Of a DNA stretch of 64,000 nt, positions 8,292-18,031 are shown piece after piece. Position 1 is the first letter of the stretch; each line of letters begins with the position of its first letter. Origin of the DNA: Cognatundibacterium squillarum (lineage in GTDB: Bacteria; Pseudomonadota; Gammaproteobacteria; Burkholderiales; Burkholderiaceae_D); NCBI RefSeq assembly GCF_014652435.1, contig NZ_BMYU01000003.1:1-64000 (forward strand), in the 5' to 3' direction. Below the pieces are notes generated by a model. It did no database searches. It was not told the origin of the DNA and worked only from the letters and a program-made list of their open reading frames with translations. Both the position numbers and the translations under genes were made by a program.

Positions 8292-11108
8292 TTACTTCAG
8301 TGCTTCAATCTGACGGTCAGAAAAATACAGTTCCGGCATTTCCATCTGCATACCGAACATCGCTTTCTGGAACCACGCTTTCGCCTGCGCCTTATTTCCC
8401 TTCTGCAATTCAAACTGCCCCAGTGCGTAACTGGCTTCCGTCACTTTTGTGTAGTCTGGTTTGCCACCGTTTTTCAGTTGCTCCTGCAATGCGGATTCAG
8501 ATAACTGACCATGCAAGACTTGCAGCACCGGATACGGCCATGCGGGCTGCGTGGATTGCGGCAAAAATTCGCTGGTTGCAGCAACCGGATCTTGTCCGGC
8601 AGCCTGTGCAGCAAGGAATAAACCAATCACCGCTGTACTTTTTTCCGCTTCGTTGCGATCTGCCAGCACCACACGCCATTGCGCTGCTGACGCCGCATAC
8701 TGCTTTTGCTGATACAGCGTGGATGCCAGTAAAGCTTGCGCAGAAACATCATTCGCCTGCAATTCCAGCATTTGTTTTGCAATGCGCGCCGCTTCCGGCA
8801 GGTTATTCTGCATTTGCGCAATTTGTCCCAGTTGCAGCAGCAGCGGCAATTCCTGCGGTTTGATCTGCAGTGCTTTCTCGATATCTGATTTTGCACCTTT
8901 CAGCCGGCCTATCTGTTGCAAGCGCTGTGCGCGTTCCAGATACGCATCAGCTTTTTGTTTTTCACTGAGGCGACCGGAATTCAGTTGCGCATCCAGCACC
9001 GGCAAGCGGTACACCGCTTCAACCTGCGCTTCCGAATACACACTGATTTTTTTCTCTTTAATGGCTTTTTCCAGATCTGCAATATCCAGCTTTGCCCTGA
9101 CCAGTTGCGGTGTACTGATCGCGTTAACCGTCAGGGTATTCAGCAAACCATTCCAGCCACGCTGAACTTTATCGCGATACGTCGTCCAGTCTGCCGGCTC
9201 AACACGGTCACGCATAAAGCGCAGATCCGACTGAATCTGTACATGATCCACCTCACCATTCGCGATACTGTGAATCTCAAAGTGCTTGTTGGCTTCATCA
9301 AAACGTTTATTAAATGTTTTAGAGAAAACAGGCTCAGAAAAACGGATATCGGTGACATGACGATACATACCGGTCGGGCTGATACGCATCGTTTCTGTGC
9401 GCGGCACCTGTGTTGGCATACGTAAGGTCTGCAGCAGGGACACCGGCGAAAATTCCGACTGCAATACCTGTTTTTCGTGATAACGCCAGAATTCCGGCAA
9501 TGAAAAACGCAAGGTCAGCGTTAATGCATTTTGTCCGTTTTCTTCGTTCACACCCAGACTACCATCCACCTGCGCAGCCGGATAAAAACGCAGATATTCC
9601 GCAATAATTTCTTTCTCAATATCCGACTTACGATTTGCCGCCAGACTGGCACGCAGGGATTCAGCACCATCACCGTAATAGGTCTGACGCACGTCCAGCA
9701 CAGCCGGTTTCCCCATAGACTGAATGGTGTACTGATCCCAGGTCACCGCCTGCAAATCTCTGGACGGATCTGGCATCGCCACCAGTTCGCGGGTATCGGC
9801 CTGCGCTGGTAAGCCGGTGCGCTGTGCCAGTGCCTGACGGGATTTCAGATCACCGGTCTGAAAGCTGCGCGTGCCATCCAGCCAGTAGGTTTTGCCATTC
9901 AGTTTAACGCGGGCAATCACATGATTAAACGCCAGCGGGCTTGGCAACAGCTGCGGCGTATCGTCGCGGAATGCGGTGGATACCAGTACCGGCTCCGCAT
10001 CAATTTTCTGCGCCTTCAGCAAAGCAATCAGCAAGCCGGTTTTATCTTTACAGTCACCAAAACGCTGACGCAATACGTCTGCCGGCGGATGCGGCAAATG
10101 CGAGTTCTCACCGATCTCTGTACCAAAGTAGCGTACTTCTTTCTGCACAAAATCCAGCGTTTTTAACAATGCCAGCTCGGGCGTATCCGCCAGCTTTGCC
10201 AGCCGCTCGGCTTCTTTTTCAATATCCGGTGCAGACTGGTAAGCCGACTGAAACAAACGCTTAGACCATTGCGCCACATCGTTCCAGTCACGGAATTCAC
10301 TGATTTGTATCTGATCTTTCAGATAGGTCGGCGCAATCCCGTAAGGATCGTTCTGAAACGCCGGTACAAAGCGACGGCGCAATACAGTTTCTTTCCAGCC
10401 GCCGCGGGTTTCCTGCTGCATTTCAAACAGCTTGCTGTCATATTTCCACTGCATCTGACGATTATCCGGATGCTGCAAACGATAATAGAACTGACTGACC
10501 GGGCCGTAATTGGAATACACCCATTCGATATCGACAAATCGTCCGTCGAAGACAGGATTTGCACCGGTCAGTGTGTACGCATATTCGATCTGATCTCCGG
10601 CGCGGGCATCATCCAGCGTAATGCTGGCAGTAATCTGACCATCCAGCATTTGCGCTTCCAGCCGGGACTCGCGCTGCAGATAGCGGATTTTTTTAGGATC
10701 AAATTTCTGTATCACTTTGCCGTTACGCACAATCTGTAACTGGTGAATACTGAGTTTCTGATAATTCGGATCAAAGATCATCAGAATCTGACTACCTGAT
10801 TCCAGCCCTGCGGTGTCGCGGATTTTGCGGATCACGTGGGAGTAACGGTAAGTCTGGCGCGCATCCACCCGCGTCTGCACATCCAGCAATGGCAGATATA
10901 CCGGCGCAGTGGCGTCGCGCGCATCCCATTCCGGCGCAACTTTGGTAACCCATGCCGGTGTCGCCTCCAGTTTCTGTGGCCGCGCAGACGCGGCCAGTGG
11001 TACGTGATCTGCCGCGAATACCGGCGCAGTCAAAGGCAATACGCTGCCACACATCAGAAAAGCTGCCAGCGCCAGCGGGCGCAGAGAAGTGGTTATACAG
11101 AGTCGCAT
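8292..11108 (-). CDS. Exported DUF3857 / transglutaminase-like / TPR protein
   Basis: About 938 residues from the ATG at 11108, chosen because the reading from there opens with a signal peptide (MRLCITT then a hydrophobic run ending APVFAADHV). A second ATG three codons upstream is equally possible. Domains in order: DUF3857 (about 70-270), transglutaminase-like (about 285-440) with the cysteine in RFGDCKDKTGLLIALL and the histidine and aspartate in FNHVIARV and YWLDGT, then a beta-rich region and a C-terminal helical repeat region (about 720-900) resembling TPRs (LPLLLQLGQIAQMQNNLPEA). The triad suggests peptidase or acyl-transfer activity in the periplasm. The substrate is unknown, and no operon partner is seen. 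Confidence 0.85.
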   Translation of the reverse strand: MRLCITTSLRPLALAAFLMCGSVLPLTAPVFAADHVPLAASARPQKLEATPAWVTKVAPEWDARDATAPVYLPLLDVQTRVDARQTYRYSHVIRKIRDTAGLESGSQILMIFDPNYQKLSIHQLQIVRNGKVIQKFDPKKIRYLQRESRLEAQMLDGQITASITLDDARAGDQIEYAYTLTGANPVFDGRFVDIEWVYSNYGPVSQFYYRLQHPDNRQMQWKYDSKLFEMQQETRGGWKETVLRRRFVPAFQNDPYGIAPTYLKDQIQISEFRDWNDVAQWSKRLFQSAYQSAPDIEKEAERLAKLADTPELALLKTLDFVQKEVRYFGTEIGENSHLPHPPADVLRQRFGDCKDKTGLLIALLKAQKIDAEPVLVSTAFRDDTPQLLPSPLAFNHVIARVKLNGKTYWLDGTRSFQTGDLKSRQALAQRTGLPAQADTRELVAMPDPSRDLQAVTWDQYTIQSMGKPAVLDVRQTYYGDGAESLRASLAANRKSDIEKEIIAEYLRFYPAAQVDGSLGVNEENGQNALTLTLRFSLPEFWRYHEKQVLQSEFSPVSLLQTLRMPTQVPRTETMRISPTGMYRHVTDIRFSEPVFSKTFNKRFDEANKHFEIHSIANGEVDHVQIQSDLRFMRDRVEPADWTTYRDKVQRGWNGLLNTLTVNAISTPQLVRAKLDIADLEKAIKEKKISVYSEAQVEAVYRLPVLDAQLNSGRLSEKQKADAYLERAQRLQQIGRLKGAKSDIEKALQIKPQELPLLLQLGQIAQMQNNLPEAARIAKQMLELQANDVSAQALLASTLYQQKQYAASAAQWRVVLADRNEAEKSTAVIGLFLAAQAAGQDPVAATSEFLPQSTQPAWPYPVLQVLHGQLSESALQEQLKNGGKPDYTKVTEASYALGQFELQKGNKAQAKAWFQKAMFGMQMEMPELYFSDRQIEALK

Positions 11109-11293
11109 AGCTTCCATCAGAAAAAAAACGGCAATCGGACTGTGCCGGAAACAAGAATTGCATTCCATTGTGAAGCAAATAACAAAAAAAGAATACTTTT
11201 CATAGCCGGTTCTGCTGCGCTGTATCAGTCTGCGCAGCATGAGCGAGGCAAAGCGTTTTACAATATGGTTTTATTGATGCAATCGGAACCGCC

Positions 11294-12142
11294 ATGCCTG
11301 TTATTACTGAACTGTTTCTGTACCCGGTCAAATCCTGCGCCGGCATCTCCCTGACTGAAGCGGAGTTCGGTGAAAACGGTCTGAGCGTACATGGCATCAG
11401 CGACCGCAGCTGGATGATCGTGACGCCGGAGGGCATGTTCATGACACAGCGCGAATTGCCGCAAATGGCAACGATACGCCCTGCGGTTTCTGAACAGGGA
11501 CTGGTATTACAGCATGACGATATGCCGGATTTTTATCTGCCACCGGCGCTGAATGATGAACACGCGCAGCGCGAAGTCACGGTCTGGGACTTCACCGGTA
11601 CGGCGCGTGACGCCGGTGATGAAGCAGCAGCATGGTGTACACAGGTTCTTGGTCAGCCCTGCCGACTGGTGCAGGTCACACCGGCAACCGGTCGCACGAC
11701 CAGCGGCACCTGGACTGACGGCGTTCCCCATCCGGTACAGTTTCAGGACGGCTACCCGTTTCTGCTGACCTCTGTCAGCTCACTGGCAGAACTGAACCGC
11801 CATGCGCAACAGGCTGGCTGGACAGATTTTCCGGCTAACCGCTTTCGCCCGAATATTGTCATCGATGATCAGATGGCGTTTGAAGAAGACCACGTCACGC
11901 ACTATCGCTTCGAAAACGGACTCAGTCTGCACGCAGTAAAACCCTGCACACGTTGCCCGATTCCTGCAGTGGATCAGGACACCGGCATCAGCGGCAACAA
12001 TCCGGTCGATCTGCTACAGCAATTCCACTGCGACGCCCGCGTTGAAGATCAGCCGGTGTTCGGCATGAATTGCGTACTGCAGAGTGGCAAGGGCCTGACC
12101 TTGCGGGTCGGTGATACTTGTCAGGCTGAACTCAGCTTCTGA
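11294..12142 (+). CDS. MOSC domain protein
   Basis: 282 residues. The N-terminal MOSC_N beta-barrel starts with ITELFLYPVKSCAGISLTEAE, and the C-terminal MOSC domain holds RFRPNIVIDD, then the conserved cysteine in KPCTRCPIPAVDQDTG. MOSC domains handle sulfur or molybdenum cofactors; YcbX of E. coli, the nearest well-studied type, reduces N-hydroxylated compounds with a [2Fe-2S] domain, but that ferredoxin domain is absent here. The gene is followed after 13 bases by a diguanylate cyclase on the same strand, probably co-transcribed. Confidence 0.85.
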   Translation: MPVITELFLYPVKSCAGISLTEAEFGENGLSVHGISDRSWMIVTPEGMFMTQRELPQMATIRPAVSEQGLVLQHDDMPDFYLPPALNDEHAQREVTVWDFTGTARDAGDEAAAWCTQVLGQPCRLVQVTPATGRTTSGTWTDGVPHPVQFQDGYPFLLTSVSSLAELNRHAQQAGWTDFPANRFRPNIVIDDQMAFEEDHVTHYRFENGLSLHAVKPCTRCPIPAVDQDTGISGNNPVDLLQQFHCDARVEDQPVFGMNCVLQSGKGLTLRVGDTCQAELSF

Positions 12143-12155
12143 TGGCGAACTCCCG

Positions 12156-13280
12156 ATGAAATCTGTGCCATCTCCGTATCCTGAATTTGAAATCGCCGAG
12201 TTACAGCGCGAAAATCAAACCCTGCGCCAGCAACTGCAACAGATTCTGGAACAGGCGCACCGCAACCAGAATATTATGGAGCGCCATCAGCGCTTCGAGC
12301 TGGATGCGATTGCCTGCACCAAATTCGAGGAATTGATCGCGCATATCTTCAGTGCGCTGGCACAGACTTCAGAACTGGAAATGGTAACGCTGATGCTGCT
12401 GGATCCGCGTCAGGAACTGGCAGCCATGCTGGCAGATCAGCGTGTGGAATTACAAGCCTATCCGCATCTGAAACTGATCGCGAATCAGCGCGAACTCGCC
12501 AGCAGCGACTTATCTGCACACAAACCGGTGCTGGGCCCATACATGAGTACGCGGCATGATCATTTGTTCCGCAGCTGGACTGTCAGGCCACGCAGTGTGG
12601 CAGTGATTCCCTTACGTCGTCAGCAAAAGCTGATCGGTTTTCTGAATCTCGGCAGTCAGCATGCTGAGCGCTTTCAGCGCTCAATGGCAACGGATTTCAT
12701 TGAGCGTCTGGGCTCAGTAATTGCCATCGCACTGGAAAATGTGCTGAACAATGAAAAACTGGTGTACATCGGCCTGACTGATCCGCTGACCAAAATCAGC
12801 AACCGGCGCTACGTTGAGCAAAGAATGCTGGAAGAAATTAACCGCGCGCGGCGACAGCAGTACAGTATTGCCTGCATGTTTCTGGACATCGATTTCTTCA
12901 AACGGATCAATGACCAGTTCGGGCATCAGGGCGGTGATGATGTGCTGTGCGAAGTGGCAGCGCGCATTAAGGCAGAGTTGCGCCTCAGCGATACCCTGGG
13001 ACGTTTCGGCGGCGAAGAATTTGTTGCGCTGCTGATTAACACCCGGCTGGAAGATGCGTTACAGGTAGCGGAACGCATACGCCGCAGCATTGCCGGTGCA
13101 GCCTGCAGACTCTCAGACGGATCACGCTGTCAGACCAGCATTTCTATTGGTCTGACAATTATGGATCCTTTATTGCATCGCGGCGAAGTGGGTACCGTGG
13201 CACGTGAAATGTTATCCCGTGCCGATCAGGCCTTATACGGCGCAAAACACCACGGCCGGAATCAGGTCTGTTATCAGTAA
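12156..13280 (+). CDS. Diguanylate cyclase with N-terminal DUF484/GAF-like sensor
   Basis: 374 residues from the ATG at 12156, which lies just after the MOSC stop; a longer reading would overlap that gene by 32 bases. A coiled coil (about 10-50) leads to a GAF/DUF484-like domain (about 50-200) and a GGDEF domain (about 215-370). The active site is intact, GGEEF at 285-289, and the inhibitory I-site RLSD lies at 276-279, five residues before it. It should therefore make cyclic di-GMP and be feedback-inhibited. No membrane segment is seen, so it is cytoplasmic. The sensed signal is unknown. Confidence 0.92.
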   Translation: MKSVPSPYPEFEIAELQRENQTLRQQLQQILEQAHRNQNIMERHQRFELDAIACTKFEELIAHIFSALAQTSELEMVTLMLLDPRQELAAMLADQRVELQAYPHLKLIANQRELASSDLSAHKPVLGPYMSTRHDHLFRSWTVRPRSVAVIPLRRQQKLIGFLNLGSQHAERFQRSMATDFIERLGSVIAIALENVLNNEKLVYIGLTDPLTKISNRRYVEQRMLEEINRARRQQYSIACMFLDIDFFKRINDQFGHQGGDDVLCEVAARIKAELRLSDTLGRFGGEEFVALLINTRLEDALQVAERIRRSIAGAACRLSDGSRCQTSISIGLTIMDPLLHRGEVGTVAREMLSRADQALYGAKHHGRNQVCYQ

Positions 13281-13580
<300 letters not shown>

Positions 13581-13587
13581 TCAATCG

Positions 13588-13626
13588 TTCAATAAAACAA
13601 TCCGGCTCTCACAGGAGAGCCGGATT
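13588..13626 (-). terminator. Probable terminator after coaD
   Basis: AATCCGGCTCTC (13599-13610) and GAGAGCCGGATT (13615-13626) form a perfect 12-base stem with a 4-base loop. On the minus strand the tail reads GTTTTATTG. It lies between coaD and the ferredoxin gene, so the latter may depend on read-through or its own promoter. Confidence 0.6.
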
Positions 13627-13675
13627 CAGGATATACCAAAATGCAGATTTTACTGTGCAGTGCACAGAAGCTGCA

Positions 13676-14185
<510 letters not shown>

Positions 14186-14237
14186 CTAAGTTGGCGGTTT
14201 GCACTAAAAATGTGTGGCAATGCACTGAATTCCGGCA

Positions 14238-14882
14238 TTATGCCTGATTTTCGCTCATTGCTGCAGCCGTTGTGTTGCGTTGCAATATATGAAAAAACAC
14301 ACTTCCTGCTTTATCAGCACGTATCACTTCCCAGCCGTCCAGCCAGGCAAATGCTCCGGTTTCCAGCGGCGTTTCGGCTTCCGCGTAGACCAGCCCTGAC
14401 GGCGTCAGCAGACTGGCGCAGACCGGTAATACTTTTTCCAGCCATCCGTGATGAAACGGCGGGTCCAGAAAAATCAGGTCAAATCGCTCACCACGGCTGA
14501 CCGCCTGATTCAGGAATGCCATGGCATCAGCGCGCAGAATCCGGCATTGCTGCGCCCCCAGTTTTTCCTGCACCTGTTGCAACTGACGAACAGCAGCAGG
14601 GTTCGTTTCTGTCATTGTCACCTGTGCCACTCCGCGACTGGCTGCTTCCCAGCCCAGTGCACCACTACCTGCAAACAGGTCAAGGCACCGGCGGTGTTCC
14701 CAGTCACGGTCAAACAAATGACCCAGCCAGTTAAACACCGTTTCACGCACCCGGTCAGGCGTAGGCCGCAAGCCGTCGGCATCCACGACGCTGATCAGGC
14801 TGCGCTTCCACTGGCCGCCGATGATGCGAATCTGGTGCGATGTCCGTTTCGGCGCAGATGTCGTCTGACGTTGATTTTTCAT
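14238..14882 (-). CDS. rsmD: 16S rRNA (guanine(966)-N(2))-methyltransferase RsmD
   Basis: 214 residues. IRIIGGQWKRSLISV near 19-33 and GLRPTPDRVRETVFNWL near 37-53 are the family opening; the SAM site is CLDLFAGSGALGWEAASRG and the catalytic motif DPPF. It methylates G966 of 16S rRNA in the assembled 30S particle. It is divergent from ftsY, the usual arrangement in proteobacteria, with a 111-base shared promoter region. Confidence 0.95.
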   Translation of the reverse strand: MKNQRQTTSAPKRTSHQIRIIGGQWKRSLISVVDADGLRPTPDRVRETVFNWLGHLFDRDWEHRRCLDLFAGSGALGWEAASRGVAQVTMTETNPAAVRQLQQVQEKLGAQQCRILRADAMAFLNQAVSRGERFDLIFLDPPFHHGWLEKVLPVCASLLTPSGLVYAEAETPLETGAFAWLDGWEVIRADKAGSVFFHILQRNTTAAAMSENQA

Positions 14883-14993
14883 TGCTTATATGACAGGCGC
14901 CAAGCGGTAATCCTGCCTCAGTCTGTTAGAATGGCAGCATTCTAATCCAGTGCAGGCGACTATGCCTGCCAGCACTCTGCAAAATCATCCCCC

Positions 14994-16124
14994 ATGTTTA
15001 GTTTTTTCCGAAGAAAGCCTAAAGAAGAAGCGCCTGTTGTGGCTGCGCCCGAAGTCGCGCCTGCACCGGCCAGTTCCGTTCCGCCAGCGCCGTCAGCGCC
15101 AGTATCCGTACCTTCCGTTCCTGCAAACACTGCGCCGTCAGCACCGGTGGCCGTTACTGCTCCTTCTGCTCCGGCTGTCGCAGAAGAAACAGAAATCACG
15201 CCTGCGCCGGCACCGGCTCCTGAGCAAAAGAAATCATGGCTCAGCCGCCTGAAAGCAGGTCTGGCAAAAACTTCGTCCAGCCTGACAACACTGTTCGTCG
15301 GCGCACGGATTGATGATGATCTGTATGATGAACTGGAGGCAGCATTACTGACTGCCGATGCCGGCGTGGAAGCGACGCTGTTCTTGCTGGATGCGCTGAA
15401 AAAGAAAGTCAAAGAAGAAAAACTGACAGAGGCTGAACAAGTTAAAGCCGCACTGAAAACTTTGCTGACTGATTTACTGACTCCGCTGCAAAAACCACTG
15501 GTTCTTGGTAAGCATCAGCCTATGGTGATGATGATTGCCGGCGTGAATGGCGCTGGCAAAACCACTACCATTGGCAAACTCGCTAAACATATGCAGATGC
15601 ATAACCAGTCTGTCGTGCTGGCTGCCGGCGATACCTTCCGTGCTGCTGCGCGCGAACAACTGGCAATCTGGGGTGAGCGCAACGGTGTAACCGTGATTGC
15701 GCAGGAATCCGGCGATCCCGCTGCCGTTGCATTTGATGCGGTTGCCTCTGCAAAAGCGCGGCAGACCAACGTCGTGATGATTGATACCGCAGGTCGTCTT
15801 CCAACTCAGCTGCACCTGATGGAAGAACTGAAAAAAATCCGTCGGGTACTTGGTAAAGCTATGGATACGGCACCACATGAAGTGCTGCTGGTAATTGATG
15901 GCAATACTGGTCAGAATGCACTGGCGCAGGTCAAGGCATTTGACGACGCGCTGCAACTGACCGGCCTTGTCATCACCAAACTGGACGGTACTGCCAAAGG
16001 CGGCGTCCTGGCTGCGATTGCAAAAACCCGTCCGGTTCCGGTGTACTTTATCGGGGTCGGTGAGCAGATTGAAGATTTGCAACCATTCAATGCGCAGGAA
16101 TTCGTCGACGCGCTGCTCAACTAA
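14994..16124 (+). CDS. ftsY: Signal recognition particle receptor FtsY
   Basis: 376 residues. A proline- and alanine-rich acidic N-terminal linker (about 10-85) is followed by the N domain and the NG GTPase: GVNGAGKTTTIGKLAKHM (P-loop), DTFRAAAREQL, DTAGRL, and TKLDGTAKGG. FtsY docks SRP-ribosome complexes at the membrane for co-translational insertion. It is the first gene of the ftsY-ftsE-ftsX cluster; ftsE starts 13 bases after its stop. The linker is typical of betaproteobacteria and has no obvious membrane segment. Confidence 0.97.
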   Translation: MFSFFRRKPKEEAPVVAAPEVAPAPASSVPPAPSAPVSVPSVPANTAPSAPVAVTAPSAPAVAEETEITPAPAPAPEQKKSWLSRLKAGLAKTSSSLTTLFVGARIDDDLYDELEAALLTADAGVEATLFLLDALKKKVKEEKLTEAEQVKAALKTLLTDLLTPLQKPLVLGKHQPMVMMIAGVNGAGKTTTIGKLAKHMQMHNQSVVLAAGDTFRAAAREQLAIWGERNGVTVIAQESGDPAAVAFDAVASAKARQTNVVMIDTAGRLPTQLHLMEELKKIRRVLGKAMDTAPHEVLLVIDGNTGQNALAQVKAFDDALQLTGLVITKLDGTAKGGVLAAIAKTRPVPVYFIGVGEQIEDLQPFNAQEFVDALLN

Positions 16125-16136
16125 TCATCTTACGCC

Positions 16137-16805
16137 ATGATCGAGTTTGAAAACGTCAGTAAGCAATACAACCAGGGCGGCTATGCGTTGCAGGACATCA
16201 GTTTTTCGATTCCCGACGGGGAGCTGGTGTTTCTGGCCGGACCTTCCGGCGCTGGCAAATCGACATTGCTGAAAATGATTGCCGGCATCGAGAAGCCCAG
16301 TAGCGGACGTATCATTGTCAACGGTCAGGATATTACCCGCCTGCGTGCTGGCAGCATTCCCTACCTGCGCCGCAAACTCGGACTGATTTTGCAGGATCAG
16401 CATTTGCTGAATGACCGCAGCGTGCTGGCAAATGTGATGTTGCCGCTGATCGTGACGGGGGCCTCATCCGCTGAAGCTGATGGCCGCGCCCGTGCAGCAC
16501 TGGAAAAAGTAGGCCTGGCAGATAAAGCCAGTGCTTACCCACTGGAGCTGTCCGGCGGCGAACAGCAACGTATCGCAATTGCGCGGGCGATCGTGAATCG
16601 TCCGAAAATTATTCTCGCTGATGAACCGACGGCATTTCTGGATCGCGACAACGCGAATAAAGTTCTGAACGCGCTGAAAGCGTTCCGCAGCGCCGGCGTT
16701 ACCTGCCTGATTTCCAGTCATGATGAACAGTTTCTCGATCAGGCCAGCCGGGTTATATACCTGCAGCAGGGCCGCCTGACCGATAACTGGCATGATGCCG
16801 CCTGA
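16137..16805 (+). CDS. ftsE: Cell division ATP-binding protein FtsE
   Basis: 222 residues. Walker A is GPSGAGKST (residues 36-44), the signature LSGGEQQRIAIARAI, and Walker B IILADEPTAFLD. With FtsX it forms a divisome complex that controls septal peptidoglycan hydrolases through periplasmic partners. Note that the Walker B aspartate-glutamate pair is intact and the usual FtsE TGNLD is TAFLD here. It sits between ftsY and ftsX, as in most proteobacteria. Confidence 0.95.
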   Translation: MIEFENVSKQYNQGGYALQDISFSIPDGELVFLAGPSGAGKSTLLKMIAGIEKPSSGRIIVNGQDITRLRAGSIPYLRRKLGLILQDQHLLNDRSVLANVMLPLIVTGASSAEADGRARAALEKVGLADKASAYPLELSGGEQQRIAIARAIVNRPKIILADEPTAFLDRDNANKVLNALKAFRSAGVTCLISSHDEQFLDQASRVIYLQQGRLTDNWHDAA

Positions 16806-16831
16806 TTTTTTACTCAACAGGAATTATCCGC

Positions 16832-17746
16832 ATGACCATCTGGTTACGTGAACATCTTTTTGCAATTCGCAGCGCACTGACTCATCTGCGGGCTGCGCCG
16901 GGCAATTTTTTGTTTAATGTGCTGGTCGTCGCAGTCGCCCTGTCTCTGCCGATTGCAGGCCTGACCGTCGTCGAAAACGTGCGCCCGGTTTCGTCGCAGT
17001 TATCAATCGAACCGGAAATCAGTATTTTTCTCAGTCCGGATATGGCACGCAGCGATGCGACTGCATTATCCATCCCGATTAAAAAACTGCTGAAGGAACG
17101 GAATATAGAAGCGCAGCTGAGCTTCACACCGAAAGAAAAAGCGCTGGCTGCGATGAATGACGCATCCAGTCTGGCAGAAGTAATGAATACGCTTGGTGGC
17201 AACCCTCTGCCTGACGCATTTATTCTGACTTTGTCCAGCCGCTACGCAGCGCAGCTGGATAATCTTTCCGCACAGCTGCGCGAATTACCGGGTATTGATG
17301 TGGTACAGGTGGACTCTGCCTGGGTAAAACGTCTGGCAGCATTGCTGCAAATTGCAGAACTGGGCTTGTTGTTTCTGGCGATATCGCTCAGCGTCGTAGT
17401 CTTAGTGGTTGTGTTTAATGCCACACGTCTGCAAGTTGTATCTCATCAGGCTGAAATTGCTGTTGCACGCCTGATGGGTGCAACCAACAGCTTCATTCGC
17501 CGCCCGTATTATTACACCGCAGCACTGATGGGCCTGCTCGCAGGAGGACTTGCTCTTGGCTTGACTGCAGCCAGCCTGCAGCCACTGAATCAGGCGATCG
17601 CAGAATTTGCCCGTCTGTATGCATCAGAATTTCGTCTGGCACCGCTGGGCTGGCTGCAAAGTACCGCCCTGCTGTGCGTTTCTATGCTGCTTGGTTTGTT
17701 TGGCGCATTCTTATCCGTACGCCGCCAGATGGCGCGCATCCAGTAA
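16832..17746 (+). CDS. ftsX: Cell division protein FtsX
   Basis: 304 residues. A cytoplasmic N-terminus leads to one membrane segment (about 26-45), a periplasmic domain of about 120 residues, and three further segments near 175-200, 225-250 and 275-297. ARLMGATNSFIRRPYYYTAALMG is the conserved permease-like coupling region. It partners FtsE and relays ATP hydrolysis to amidase activators at the septum. SD AGGAATT precedes the ATG. Downstream, 17753-17778 can fold as an AT-rich hairpin without a T run, so termination there is uncertain. Confidence 0.94.
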   Translation: MTIWLREHLFAIRSALTHLRAAPGNFLFNVLVVAVALSLPIAGLTVVENVRPVSSQLSIEPEISIFLSPDMARSDATALSIPIKKLLKERNIEAQLSFTPKEKALAAMNDASSLAEVMNTLGGNPLPDAFILTLSSRYAAQLDNLSAQLRELPGIDVVQVDSAWVKRLAALLQIAELGLLFLAISLSVVVLVVVFNATRLQVVSHQAEIAVARLMGATNSFIRRPYYYTAALMGLLAGGLALGLTAASLQPLNQAIAEFARLYASEFRLAPLGWLQSTALLCVSMLLGLFGAFLSVRRQMARIQ

Positions 17747-17935
17747 CTCAAAAATAAGTTTCTACAAAGAAATTTATTTCCAAATAAACTGCAACTTCCC
17801 GCTCAATAGACAGTCAGAGTCAGGAGAAATCCCTGATTTCTGACGCTATGGAGTAAATGTCGGGCGTAAATATACAGTCCGAATCACGCTTCCTCCCTCA
17901 CAAAAGTAAGTATTCTGACCACTTTTTAACGGGGA

Positions 17936-17962
17936 TTAGCACTCATCTCAATAGAGTGCTAA
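17936..17962. promoter_or_regulatory. CIRCE element (HrcA operator) upstream of rpoH
   Basis: TTAGCACTC at 17936-17944, nine bases, then GAGTGCTAA at 17954-17962: a letter-perfect CIRCE inverted repeat. CIRCE is bound by the heat-shock repressor HrcA. It lies 69 bases upstream of the chosen rpoH start. Both arms overlap a plausible sigma70 promoter, with TTAGCA at 17936-17941 as -35 and TAATAT at 17960-17965 as -10, spaced 18 bases, so HrcA binding should block transcription. Confidence 0.93.
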
Positions 17963-18031
17963 TATAGGACTCATCAGTGAATGTCTGCTGACATTGTAAG
18001 CAGCAGACAGCAACGTGGAGGAATGAACCCA

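Noticed and set aside
17753-17778. AT-rich hairpin just after ftsX
   Set aside because: The stem can form but no T run follows, so I did not call it a terminator.
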